DNA of 64,000 nt from Shinella sp. UYSO24. GTDB lineage: Bacteria; Pseudomonadota; Alphaproteobacteria; Rhizobiales; Rhizobiaceae. Numbering within the stretch: the stretch's first letter is position 1; the number at the start of each line of letters is the position of its first letter. The notes under the pieces were generated by a model, which was not told the origin of the DNA, did not search any database, and saw only the letters and a program-made list of their open reading frames with translations. The stretch is taken from NCBI GenBank assembly GCA_902167985.1, contig CABHNZ010000004.1, positions 62,001-126,000 of the forward strand, read 5' to 3'. Shown piece by piece: positions 1-8,986 of the stretch. The position numbers and the translations under genes are program-made.

Positions 1-2364
1 CAACACTCATATGCGGGAAGGCCTCGTTGGAGAGATCCTGCCCCTCGACGAAGGGCGCAATGATATCGCGTGCCTTCGGCCCCTGGATGGCAATCACCGC
101 CCATTGCTCGGTGACGGATGTCAGCCAGACATTGAGATCGGGGAATTCCGTCTGCAGGTAGTCTTCCATGTGGTTGAGGACGCGCGGCGCACCGCCGGTC
201 GTCGTCGTCACATGGAAACGGTCCTCGGCAATGCGGCCGACGACGCCATCGTCATAGATGAAGCCGTCTTCGCGGGTCATGATGCCGTAGCGGCACTTGC
301 CCGGCTTCAGCGTATCCCAGGCATTCGTATAGAGAAGATTGAGGAACTTCGCCGCATCCGGGCCCACCACCTCGATCTTACCGAGCGTCGAGGCATCGAA
401 CACGCCGGCAACCTCGCGGGCCGTGCGGCACTCGCGGTTGACGGCCGCATGCATATCCTCGCCACGCTTGGGGAAATACCAGGCGCGCTTCCAGTTGCCG
501 ACATCCTCGAATTCGGCGCCTTCCGCCGCTTCCAGTTCATGCATCGGCGTCTTGCGCGCGGGGTCGAAGAGAGCGCCGCGCGAATGGTTGATCAGCGTGC
601 CGTAGGTCACGGGCGTATAGGGCGCACGGAATGTCGTGAGGCCGACTTTCGGGATCGGCCGTCCGAGCATTTCGGCAGCAATCGCCAGACCATGCATGTT
701 GGAAAGCTTGCCCTGATCGGACGCCATGCCATTGGTGGTGAAGCGCTTGATATGCTCGATCGAATGCATGCCTTCGCGCACGGCAAGGCGGATATCCTTC
801 GCCGTCACGTCATGCTGGAAGTCGATGAAGGCCTTGACCGAAGCTTCCGGCCCCGCCCCTTCCGCCGCACCGATCATGCCGCCGGTCCAGTCGAACCGGG
901 TCTCGCCGGAAAGCGCAATCTGACCGCCGCCGGCCGTGATCGCCTCGTCGATGATCTCGGCCAGATCGTCCGTGCCGTTGCAGGCGCCGACCGAGATGCA
1001 GTTCTGGGCATAGATATCCGGCACGAAACGCTGCTTGGCATCGTCGAATTTCAGCTTCCCGCGCGACTGCGAGAAGAGATGCACGGAAGGCGTCCAGCCG
1101 GCAGAGACGATTAGCGCATCGATCTTGATCTTGCGCCGGTCGAAATTGCCGTTGCGGGCAACCGTCATCGAGGAGACGCGAAGCCGCCCCGACGTGTCGA
1201 CGACCGAATGGCCGGTGATGACGTTGATCTTGAGAGCGGCTGCTTCCGCCAGCACCGCCTCGCCCGGCTGCGGCCGGCAATCGACGATCGCCGCAATCTG
1301 CACACCGGCGCGCTTCAGGTCGAAGGCTGCTTCATAGGCGCTGTCATGCGCCGTATAGACGCCGACAGTGCGACCGACGGCAACGCCGTGATGGTTGAGG
1401 AAGCTGCGGGCAGCCGAGGCCAGCATGATGCCCGGCCGGTCGTTATTGGCAAACACCATATGGCGTTCGATCGAGCCGGTGGCGAGGATCACACGTTGGC
1501 GCGCACCTGCCACAGCCGTTCGCGCGGCTGAGCCTTGGAAGGCTTGGCGACATGATCGGTGACGCGCTCGGCAAGGCCGAGGAAACCGTGGTTGTAATAG
1601 CCGAACACGGTCGTGCGGGTGAGCACCGTCACATTCGGCATGGCCTTGAGCTTTGCGGCAACGCCCTGCGCCCAGTCGAAACCGTTCTGACCTTCGATCA
1701 CCGAGGACGTATCGAAATGCAAGGCACCGCCGACTTCCGGCTGTTCATCGACGAGGATGACGCTGGCGCCGGTCGCGGCAGCCGAAAGCGCAGCCGTCAG
1801 GCCGGCGACGCCGGCACCGGCGATCAGCACGTCACAATGGGCATAGCGGTTGGCATAGTGATCCGGATCTTCTTCTTCCGGCGCGACGCCGAGACCGGCG
1901 GCCTTGCGGATCATCGGCTCATAGAGCTTGTGCCATGCCGCCTTCGGCCACATGAAGGTCTTGTAGTAGAAGCCGGCGGCAAAGAAGGGCGAGACCGCAT
2001 CATTGACGGCGCTGACATCGAAGGAAAGCGACGGCCAGCGGTTCTGCGAGGCGATTTTCGCCCCGTCGAACACTTCCTGCACCGTGGCGCGCACGTTGGG
2101 CTGCCGGCGGCCGGCATCGCGCGAAACGTCGAGCAGCGCATTCGGCTCTTCGGGACCCGCGGTCAGCACGCCGCGCGGGCGATGATACTTGAACGAGCGG
2201 CCGAGAAGATGGACACCATGCGCCAGAAGCGCCGAGGCAACCGTATCGCCTTCCATGGCCGTATAGGTCTTGCCGTCGAAGGTGAAGCGGGCAGTACGGG
2301 CCGGCGTATGACGACCGGCACCGGCGACGCGAAATGCGCCGATAGGCTTGGAAGGTCCGCTCAT
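1..2364 (-). CDS. soxA: Sarcosine oxidase alpha subunit, partial, one frameshift
   Basis: This is the large subunit of heterotetrameric sarcosine oxidase, which oxidatively demethylates sarcosine to glycine and passes the C1 unit to tetrahydrofolate. The N-terminus has the Fer2_4-like segment (FTFDGKTYTAMEGDTVASAL) and then a dinucleotide-binding fold (DVLIAGAGVAGLTAA, about residue 180). The reading frame breaks near 1496, where an A or G is missing in GCCAA(x)CGTGTG. With one base added, VRA-x-RVILATGSIERHMVFANNDRPG continues, and the aminomethyltransferase-like half stays open to the left edge (last visible residues EAFPHMSV). The family is about 980-1000 residues, so roughly 200 residues lie outside the window. 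The ATG overlaps the soxD stop (ATGA), which shows translational coupling in a soxBDA(G) operon. The identity is secure; whether the frameshift is real is doubtful. Confidence 0.93.
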
Positions 2365-2717
2365 CGTGCGTCTCCTTCCGTTGCTTCATAGGTTTCGACG
2401 GTCTTTTCCTCGGCGATGGCTTTCGCCTGCTCGGCAGAGGCAACGGCCTGTTTCGCAAGGCCAGCCTTATAGGTCATCAGGAACCTGTCGCTCACGGTAT
2501 CGCGGACCGCATTGAAGAACCGGCCGCAGCCATGCAGGTGCCGCCAGCGTTCCCAGGTCACGCCCTTCTCGTTGTTTCGCATGAAGAAATACTCGGCGAA
2601 TTCCTCATCCGAGATATCCGCCATATTGTGCGGGCGCACGATATGCGCCTCGCCGGCACCGTGGAATTCGAGCTCGGAACGATCTTCCTCGCAATAGGGG
2701 CAGTGGATCAACAGCAT
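2361..2717 (-). CDS. soxD: Sarcosine oxidase delta subunit
   Basis: This 118-residue protein is the small zinc-binding subunit of heterotetrameric sarcosine oxidase. It starts MLLIHCPYCEEDRSELEF, with the CPYC pair and the later His-x-His-Gly-Cys-Gly-Arg-Phe-Phe stretch supplying the conserved Zn ligands of the SoxD family. The C-terminal 25 residues are Ala/Glu rich and probably flexible. It lies 16 bp downstream of soxB and its stop overlaps the soxA start, so the three are one transcript. The reading frame is intact and the length is slightly above the roughly 90-110 residues usual for the family. Confidence 0.95.
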   Translation of the reverse strand: MLLIHCPYCEEDRSELEFHGAGEAHIVRPHNMADISDEEFAEYFFMRNNEKGVTWERWRHLHGCGRFFNAVRDTVSDRFLMTYKAGLAKQAVASAEQAKAIAEEKTVETYEATEGDAR

Positions 2718-2733
2718 CGTCTTGTGCCCTTCA

Positions 2734-3986
2734 TCAATGCGCGACGGCGGCGGCGGCCGCTTCGTCGATCAGGCGGCCGGTACGGAACCGGTCGAGCGTC
2801 AGGCCGGCCGCCAGCTTGTGCGGCTCGCCCCGGGCGATCAGGTGGGCAAAGAGATGCGCCGAACCCGGCGTCGCCTTGAAGCCGCCGGTGCCCCAGCCGC
2901 AATTGACGAACAGGTTCTTCACCGGCGTGATGCCCTGGATCGGCGACCGGTCCGGCGTGTTGTCGGTGATCCCGCCCCATTGGCGCATCATCTTGACGCG
3001 ACGGAACATCGGGAAGAGTTCGCAGATGGCATCGAGCGTATGGGTGATGATCTGCAACCCGCCGGTCTGCGAATAGGAGACATACTGGTCGGTGCCGGCG
3101 CCGATGACGAGCTCGCCCTTGTCGGACTGCGAGATATAGGCATGCACCGTATTCGACATGACGACGCAGGGAAAGATCGGCTTCAGCGGCTCGGAGACGA
3201 GCGCCTGCAGCGGATTGGAGACGAGCGGCACGCGCACGCCCGCCATTTCCATGACGACCGAATTATGCCCCGAGCCGAGACGGCAACCTTGTTGGCGCCG
3301 ATGAAGCCGCGGCTCGTATCGACGCCGATCACTTCGCCATTCGGCCCGCGGCGAATGCCGGTGACTTCGGTATTCTGGATGATATGGACGCCGCGATCGG
3401 ATGCGCCACGGGCATAACCCCAGGCAACCGCATCGTGACGCGCCGTCCCGCCGCGCCGCTGGAGGGCGGCACCGGTGATCGGGTAACGGGCGGTCTTGGA
3501 AATATCGAGCGGCGGACAATAGGCCTTGGCGGCCTCCGCGCTCATCCACTCATTGTCGATGCCATAGAGACGGTTGGCATGCACATGGCGGCGGAAACTC
3601 TGCTCGTCATGGGTATTGTGCGCCAGCATCATCACGCCGCGCGGCGAATACATGACATTGTAATTGAGATCCTGGCTCAGGCCTTCCCACAGCTTGAGGG
3701 AATGCTCGAAGATATCCATGCTCTCTTCATAGAGATAGTTGGAGCGGATGATCGTCGTGTTGCGGCCGGTATTGCCGCCGCCGAGCCAGCCCTTTTCGAT
3801 CACGGCGACATTGGTGATGCCGTGTTCCTTGGCCAGATAATAGGCGGCGCCGAGGCCGTGGCCACCGCCGCCGACGATGATGACGTCATAGGAGGAACGC
3901 GGTTCGGGAGAGATCCATTGCTGCTCCCATCCCTTGTGGGCGCGCATGGCCTCGCGGGCTATGGCGAAAACGGAATATTTGCGCAT
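2734..3986 (-). CDS. soxB: Sarcosine oxidase beta subunit, one frameshift
   Basis: This FAD-containing beta subunit (DAO fold) carries the flavin that oxidises sarcosine. The N-terminus MRKYSVFAIAREAMRAHKGW is typical of SoxB, followed by the FAD-binding DVIIVGGGGHGLGAAYYLA near residue 34 and the GGGNTGRNTTIIRSNY segment. The frame breaks near 3274 (VAVSA, then a shift into SGHNSVVMEMAGVRVPL). One added base gives 417 residues, the family length, ending GLTLDRFRTGRLIDEAAAAAVAH. The C-terminal QWGGITDNTPDRSPI and CGWGTGGFKATPGSA stretches are conserved in the family. It is the first gene of the soxBDA operon. Its promoter should lie in the 150 bp upstream; I recognise no operator there. Confidence 0.94.
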
Positions 3987-4135
3987 TGCGCCTTCTGCTC
4001 CTTCATCAGCCGGATCGGGCTTTTCTGGCTAGTGCCATACCCATCGCAAATCAATATGCGTCGCAATGGCTCTTTTGCGACGCATCCAAGATTTGTTTCG
4101 ACACCGTTGATTTTGAGGGAGAGAAGAGACCGTGA

Positions 4136-4795
4136 TCAGGTGCTTTTTAGAGCCGCCTGGAAAACGCCCGTGCAAAAGCCCGGCGTCAAAAGTGAATTGG
4201 TGGGTCCCTTGCTTCGCGTCTGATCATAATTGCTGACACAGGCGACCGTCAGCGCGGAAAGTGCCGGATTGCGAGGTGTCGCAGCGGCCACACCCGCCCC
4301 TCCAGCAGCCCTATCGGTCGCGGGGGAGACCAACGCCACGAGTAGCGCGCCATACTGGCTGAGTATGATGGCATAGGCATCATGGCCGATAACGCCGTTG
4401 GCATAGCTCTGGCAGGCAGCGTAAAGCCCGTCCCGCAAAGCCATGACCGCAGCAGTACGGCCCGCTCCGGCATCCTTGATCGTTTCATCTACAGTGTTTT
4501 CGGCCTCACCCGTCGCGGTCTTATCCTTAACCGGGACCGTGATGGTCACTTTTCGTGTCGTATTGAACGCTACCGCATAATCCGGACTTGGCTCCGTGCA
4601 GACGATCCTATTGTCCCTGACACGTTCCGTTATGACCCTCGTACTCCCCGTTGTCGAAATGCCTTTCGCCGTACCGATAGAAACCGGCCTGGTTTCGCCG
4701 TTCGGCGACGTGCAACCGCCCAGCAGCATCGCCAGCACAATTACCCCCACCTCGGCACGCGAGCCAATCGACTGGCAAACGATTCTCGAAAACAT
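4136..4795 (-). CDS. Hypothetical lipoprotein
   Basis: The protein begins MFSRIVCQSIGSRAEVG and has a lipobox MLLGGC about 28 residues in, so it is probably lipidated at that Cys and exported. The mature part (about 190 residues) has a Ser/Thr-rich start, two further cysteines (RIVCTEPSPDYAVAF and LYAACQSYANG), an Ala-rich stretch that could be helical (AYAIILSQYGALLVALV) and a C-terminal cysteine pair (TVACVSNY, PGFCTG). An in-frame ATG at 4819 would add eight residues. The ATG at 4795 has AAGGGG six bases upstream and is preferred. I do not recognise a family. It stands alone, between the sox operon and rpsU, which is on the opposite strand. Confidence 0.6.
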   Translation of the reverse strand: MFSRIVCQSIGSRAEVGVIVLAMLLGGCTSPNGETRPVSIGTAKGISTTGSTRVITERVRDNRIVCTEPSPDYAVAFNTTRKVTITVPVKDKTATGEAENTVDETIKDAGAGRTAAVMALRDGLYAACQSYANGVIGHDAYAIILSQYGALLVALVSPATDRAAGGAGVAAATPRNPALSALTVACVSNYDQTRSKGPTNSLLTPGFCTGVFQAALKST

Positions 4796-4822
4796 GACCG
4801 ACCCCTTCGCCGGCAGCATCAC

Positions 4823-5206
4823 TACCGGCCCTTCCTTGTTTCGTTGACCTCAACGGTCGCCCTTCATCCGGCGCCCACGCACCCCAGCGTTGTCAAAATC
4901 TGCAACATGCGCGCTCAAATTGCAACCGGAGATTTTAATTGGAATCAGAACAACCAATGATCGCATAGGACGCACGGAACGCGGCCTGGAACGACGCAGA
5001 CATTCGCTTGCAACTGCGTAAGATGAGCATCAAAGAGATGGCCTCCTCAGTTTTCCCATGCCCGATGACGGTTACGGCTGGACTTCCCCCCTTTCCTCTG
5101 GTATCTCGCATCCCCAATCGCACGGCCCTGCCGGGCGGACGTTACTCTTTCGCCCTGCGCCAGTGAGACGCGGGCGAGCAACCAAACCAAAGGAACGGGA
5201 TTCAAC
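4823..5206. other. Gene-free spacer upstream of rpsU
   Basis: This stretch of about 380 bp separates the lipoprotein gene from rpsU. The short open frames in it overlap on opposite strands and show no family signature or ribosome site. It must hold the rpsU promoter and 5' leader, but I see no clear operator, riboswitch or repeat. Confidence 0.5.
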
Positions 5207-5434
5207 GTGCAGGTACTTGTCCGCGACAACAACGTCGATCAGGCTCTCCGCGCTCTCAAGAAGAAGATGCAGCGCGAAGGTATTTTCCGTGAAATGAAGA
5301 TGCGCGACTACTACGAGAAGCCCTCGCAGAAGCGCGCTCGCGAAAAGGCCGAGGCTGTTCGTCGCGTTCGCAAGCTGGCTCGCAAGCGCATGCAGCGCGA
5401 AGGCCTCCTGCCGGGCGCCCGTACCGCTCGCTGA
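5207..5434 (+). CDS. rpsU: 30S ribosomal protein S21
   Basis: This 75-residue, strongly basic protein is ribosomal protein S21, which binds the 30S subunit near the 3' end of 16S rRNA and helps initiation. It starts [20 protein letters not shown] and carries the family core [20 protein letters not shown], followed by an Arg/Lys-rich tail. The start codon is GTG at 5207; an AAAGGA ribosome site sits about 11 bases upstream. It is monocistronic, with its own promoter region upstream and a terminator-like hairpin directly downstream. No anomaly is visible. Confidence 0.96.
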   Translation: MQVLVRDNNVDQALRALKKKMQREGIFREMKMRDYYEKPSQKRAREKAEAVRRVRKLARKRMQREGLLPGARTAR

Positions 5435-5435
5435 T

Positions 5436-5455
5436 CGTCGCTTTTTCGACGTTTT
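5436..5455 (+). terminator. Terminator of rpsU
   Basis: A short stem CGTCG / CGACG with a six-base pyrimidine-rich loop lies two bases after the rpsU stop and is followed by TTTT. The stem is short, but position and T-run fit an intrinsic terminator. Confidence 0.5.
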
Positions 5456-5549
5456 CATGTGATGATTAAGGCGGGGGCGACATTGGCGCCGCCGCTTTTT
5501 TGATTGGGGCTGCCGTATCTGCGGCTATTTTCCCGTTTGAGACGAGGAC

Positions 5550-6455
5550 ATGCGCCGGATGGCTGCCAAGACTGCCGTGATGACCAGGGAACTGCGTTCC
5601 AAGCTTTCCCGCACCGCTTCCCTTTCTGCTGGCCCCTCTTTCGGCAAGTTTCTCGCCCCCATCGGAATAACGGCGCTTCTGGCGCTGACAGGCTGCGCGA
5701 CCACCCAGACCACGTCGGATATGATCAGCATCGACCGTGCGCAGGGCAGCGCCGAAAACATCGATTCGCTGTCGGCCGTGATCCAGAACAATCCGCAGGA
5801 TCCGCAGGCCTATAACAACCGCGGCACCGCCTATGGCCGCGGCGGCGATTTCCGCCGCGCGATCGACGATTTCAACACGGCGATCAAGCTGAACCCGCAG
5901 TTCTACCAGGCATTTGCCAACCGCGCGCTGGTTCTGCGCGCCATGAACAAGCCGGTCGATGCCGCTGCCGATTACAGCCGCGCCCTGCAGATCAATCCGA
6001 ATTACGACGTCGCACTCATCGGCCGCGGCAATATCTACCGTCAGGCCGGCCGCCTGAACGAGGCGATGAACGACTTTACCCAGGCGATCCAGCTCGGCAC
6101 CACCGATGGTCGCGCATGGCACAATCGCGGCCTGATCTATCAGGCACAGGGCCAGCACGAGCAGGCCATCGCCGACTTCTCCAAGGCGATCTCGCTGGCG
6201 CCCAATTCGCCGGAACCCTATAACGGCCGCGGCATCTCCTATCTGGCGCTCAACGAAGACGACAATGCCTTTGCCGACTTCAACCGCGCCATCGAACTGA
6301 ACGGCAATCTGGCCGAATCCTGGACCAACCAGGCGCTGGTCTATGAAAAGCGCGGCGACAGGGCCAAGGCCTACCGCTCGTTTTCCCATGCGGCGCGGCT
6401 TGATCCGAAATACCAGCCTGCCCAGGATGGTGCCAACCGCACGCGCGGCGGCTGA
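5550..6455 (+). CDS. TPR-repeat lipoprotein
   Basis: This 301-residue protein has a long n-region, a hydrophobic stretch and a lipobox LALTGC (about residues 46-51), so it is a predicted lipoprotein. The rest consists of tandem tetratricopeptide repeats, recognisable from the recurring pattern NRGxxYxxxGxxxxAIxDFxxAIxLNPxxxxAxxNR (for example AYNNRGTAYGRGGDFRRAIDD and AWHNRGLIYQAQGQHEQAIAD). About six to seven TPR units fill residues 70-295. Such NlpI-like proteins scaffold other envelope proteins; no enzymatic motif is present. It is monocistronic, with an ATG preceded by GACGAGG. The frame is intact. Confidence 0.85.
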   Translation: MRRMAAKTAVMTRELRSKLSRTASLSAGPSFGKFLAPIGITALLALTGCATTQTTSDMISIDRAQGSAENIDSLSAVIQNNPQDPQAYNNRGTAYGRGGDFRRAIDDFNTAIKLNPQFYQAFANRALVLRAMNKPVDAAADYSRALQINPNYDVALIGRGNIYRQAGRLNEAMNDFTQAIQLGTTDGRAWHNRGLIYQAQGQHEQAIADFSKAISLAPNSPEPYNGRGISYLALNEDDNAFADFNRAIELNGNLAESWTNQALVYEKRGDRAKAYRSFSHAARLDPKYQPAQDGANRTRGG

Positions 6456-6467
6456 CGCCTCGCCTGC

Positions 6468-6491
6468 CCGTCACCGTCACCGTCACCGTCA
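6468..6491 (+). repeat. Hexanucleotide tandem repeat (CCGTCA x4)
   Basis: Four perfect tandem copies of CCGTCA begin 12 bp after the stop of the TPR gene. They are followed by an imperfect GTCAG...CTGAC hairpin (6488-6505) that could act in termination but lacks a T-run. Confidence 0.8.
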
Positions 6492-6635
6492 GGCCTTCGG
6501 CTGACAGAGCAACGACAAGAATGAGGCGCATGGCCCCAGGGGGCCATCGCCATTTGCGAAAGCCGGCCGGCCCGGCAGGCGCCAGCCCTGCTCCCCTCCC
6601 CGGCACAATCAAGCCATCGGACAGGGAGACCAGCC

Positions 6636-7712
6636 ATGACGGAACGCCCAAACGAGATCACCGTCATCGGCGGCGGCATTGTCGGTGCCTCGATCGCCTG
6701 GCATCTGACGGCAGCCGGCGCCAGCGTCACTCTTCTCTCCGAAAAGCCCGGCGGCATCGCCACACCCACATCCTTCGCCTGGATCAATGCCAGCTGGGGC
6801 AATCCGCACGCCTATTTCAGTCTGCGCATGCGCTCGATCGCCGAATGGCACCGGCTGGCGGGAGACATTCCCGCCTTGCCCCTGACATGGCAGGGCAGCC
6901 TGTGCTGGGATCTGCCGGATGACCGGCTCGCCGCCTATCGAGAGGAACACACCGCCTGGGGCTATGCCCTGACCCCGGTGACGAAGGCCGAGGCTGCCGA
7001 GCTGGAACCAACCCTCATCGACCCGCCACCCTTCAGCCTGCGCGCCACGATGGAAGGCTCAGCCGAGCCGGAAATCACCGCCCGGATCCTGATCGAAGAC
7101 GCCCTGAAACGCGGCATGACGCTCATCGAGGGCGCTCATGTGGAAAGCCTTGAACGCAACCAGACTGGCGCAGTCACACTGACCTTGAAGGATGGCCGCA
7201 GCCTTGAGGCAAAGACGCTCGTGCTTGCCGCCGGCGCCGACACTGCGCGGCTTGCGGCCGGCCTTTCCGTCGACGTGCCGATCGAAACGCCGCCGGGTCT
7301 TCTCGTTCATTCGAAACCTGTCGAGCCCTGCCTGAATGGTCTCGTGATCGCGCCGGAACTGCATGTACGCCAGACCGCCGAAGGTCGGCTTGTGGCCGGC
7401 ACCGATTTCGGCGGCATGGATCCCGGCACCAACCCGGATGCAGCCGCAGCCAGACTCTTCGGCAAGCTGAAAGCCTTCCTCAAGGGCGGCGAAAAGCTGG
7501 AAATGGAATTTTACACGGTCGGCTATCGACCAACGCCCGTCGACGGATTTCCGATCCTCGGCCGCGCGGAAGGCATCGACAACCTCTACCTCGCCGTCAC
7601 CCATTCCGGCGTGACGCTGGCGCCCGCGATCGGTCTTCTGGCCTCACGGGAAATCCTTGGCGGGGAAGATGAGCCGCTCTTTTCCCCCTACCGCCTGTCG
7701 CGCTTCCGCTAG
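6636..7712 (+). CDS. FAD-dependent oxidoreductase (DadA/glycine-oxidase type)
   Basis: This 358-residue DAO-family flavoenzyme starts with the FAD-binding motif VIGGGIVGASIAWHL (residues 9-23) and then EKPGGIATPTSFAWINASWG, resembling the substrate-domain entry of D-amino acid dehydrogenases and glycine/sarcosine oxidases. The C-terminal GYRPTPVDGFPILGR and NLYLAVTHSGVTLAPAIG are the conserved FAD-contacting end of the family. The substrate is probably a small amine or amino acid and cannot be read from sequence. The start ATG has GGGAG eight bases upstream. It is monocistronic, and the frame is intact. Confidence 0.88.
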   Translation: MTERPNEITVIGGGIVGASIAWHLTAAGASVTLLSEKPGGIATPTSFAWINASWGNPHAYFSLRMRSIAEWHRLAGDIPALPLTWQGSLCWDLPDDRLAAYREEHTAWGYALTPVTKAEAAELEPTLIDPPPFSLRATMEGSAEPEITARILIEDALKRGMTLIEGAHVESLERNQTGAVTLTLKDGRSLEAKTLVLAAGADTARLAAGLSVDVPIETPPGLLVHSKPVEPCLNGLVIAPELHVRQTAEGRLVAGTDFGGMDPGTNPDAAAARLFGKLKAFLKGGEKLEMEFYTVGYRPTPVDGFPILGRAEGIDNLYLAVTHSGVTLAPAIGLLASREILGGEDEPLFSPYRLSRFR

Positions 7713-7741
7713 GCCGCCGGCTCCGTCAGGGCCAGTCCCTC

Positions 7742-7969
7742 TCAGCCCTGCAGCAGAAACACACCGGCGACACTCAGCACGGCGAACACGATGATGCCGC
7801 CAAGAAGCCCTGCGCCGGCAAAGAAGCCGGCCGCCATGGCGATCAGCAGCACGGCCACCAGCATCATGCCCCACTTGGTCAGCGCCAGAAAGGCGCGGTA
7901 GGTCTGTTCGTGCTGCTTATAGTCCATAGGCGCGCCCGTCTCGAGCGCGCCCGAATGATGCTCGTCCAT
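7742..7969 (-). CDS. aa3-type cytochrome c oxidase subunit IV
   Basis: This 75-residue protein starts MDEHHSGALETGAPMDYKQHEQTY and has a single transmembrane helix (about residues 33-60, MMLVAVLLIAMAAGFFAGAG) plus a short second hydrophobic stretch. The MDYKQHEQTYRAFL segment before the helix is the signature of the alphaproteobacterial subunit IV of aa3 oxidase (COX4_pro_2 family), an accessory one-helix subunit. An upstream TTG at 7981 is in frame, but the GGAGGAG ribosome site at that spot selects the ATG at 7969. It is convergent with the flavoenzyme gene. Confidence 0.85.
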   Translation of the reverse strand: MDEHHSGALETGAPMDYKQHEQTYRAFLALTKWGMMLVAVLLIAMAAGFFAGAGLLGGIIVFAVLSVAGVFLLQG

Positions 7970-8075
7970 CGTCTCCTCCAACCACCGACAAGCCGCCCTT
8001 TCCTCATCAGGGCGAATGGAGACAGGCTACATCAAGCAATGCCGATGTAAAGCCATCTTGCCACATGGCCTGCGA

Positions 8076-8834
8076 TCAGCCGAGAAACGCCATCTCGGCC
8101 GAGCCCGGCCGCCCGGCGATCCGCGCCGTCGGAAGGATGGTGAGAAGCGGTGCCGTGACCTTACGGCTGCTCTCGAACATCATCTTCCGCTCGTAGGCTT
8201 CCGACTGGAAGGCCGGGAAACGCCGCATCAGCTTGGACCTGAGTTCGCGCGTGCGGGACGCCAGAAGCGTCAGGTCGAACCCGTAGGTCTTCGTCATCGT
8301 CGGCGGCACGACCGTATCGGCATAGAAGAACCGCCGATAGAAGGAGGCATGCGCCGGCCGGATATGCTGGAGCATCCTGTCGGCATCGAAATGGATCGCG
8401 GCCATGATCGTCGGCCGCACCGTGAGATAGGGCAGCGCCGGCCTCTCCTCGGCAAACTCGGCATCTATGGCAAAGCGGGCCGGATCGATCAGCGTCATGC
8501 CGGCATCGAGCATGGCATGCACGGCATCATGGAAAACGCCGGCAGACTGCGACACCCGATGCTCGGGCGTGACGTGATGGACGCGCAGCGTGCTGACGAG
8601 CTGCTCGTAATAATAGACGCCGAAAACATGGGCGTGGCTGTCGAAATCTATGTCATCCAGCATCGTGCTGGCCGCGACCGGCAGCACGTTTCTCGCCTTG
8701 TAAGCACGGTAGCGCAGGCGGGCGATATCTTCGAAATCCTCATGCGTCTCGATACGGCGGTATTCGATGTGATCGAGAGTGGAAAGAAGCTTACTGGAAA
8801 AGTCTCCGTCATTGAAATTGGATTTATCTCGCAT
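8076..8834 (-). CDS. FeeM-like N-acyl amino acid synthase
   Basis: The 252-residue protein matches the N-acyl amino acid synthase FeeM / autoinducer-synthase-like acyltransferase fold: an N-terminal YRRIETHEDFEDIARLRYRAY, a central VSTLRVHHV strand, and the C-terminal TMTKTYGFDLTLLASRTRELRSKLMRRFPAF. FeeM enzymes take an acyl chain from acyl carrier protein and join it to an amino acid, giving a long-chain N-acyl amino acid. Substrate is not readable from the sequence. It is the gene directly downstream of a large GGDEF/EAL gene on the same strand (152 bp gap), so the two may share a transcript. AT-rich sequence 8850-8930 could also hold its own promoter. The frame is intact. Confidence 0.82.
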   Translation of the reverse strand: MRDKSNFNDGDFSSKLLSTLDHIEYRRIETHEDFEDIARLRYRAYKARNVLPVAASTMLDDIDFDSHAHVFGVYYYEQLVSTLRVHHVTPEHRVSQSAGVFHDAVHAMLDAGMTLIDPARFAIDAEFAEERPALPYLTVRPTIMAAIHFDADRMLQHIRPAHASFYRRFFYADTVVPPTMTKTYGFDLTLLASRTRELRSKLMRRFPAFQSEAYERKMMFESSRKVTAPLLTILPTARIAGRPGSAEMAFLG

Positions 8835-8986
8835 TGCAGCAACTCCTGTTTACCGGAAATTAACCGCAAGAGGCCGGGGTATCGCAATGGACATAGGTCC
8901 AATTTTAATAAAGTTTTAAATGTTATGGTTAATCACAATCGCGACTGCGAAGGCGCTCAAATTTTCCACCAGTCAATTTAGGGGAA

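Noticed and set aside
11..1114. A 367-codon plus-strand frame at the left edge
   Set aside because: Reverse frame of soxA; the minus strand encodes recognisable aminomethyltransferase-like sequence throughout.
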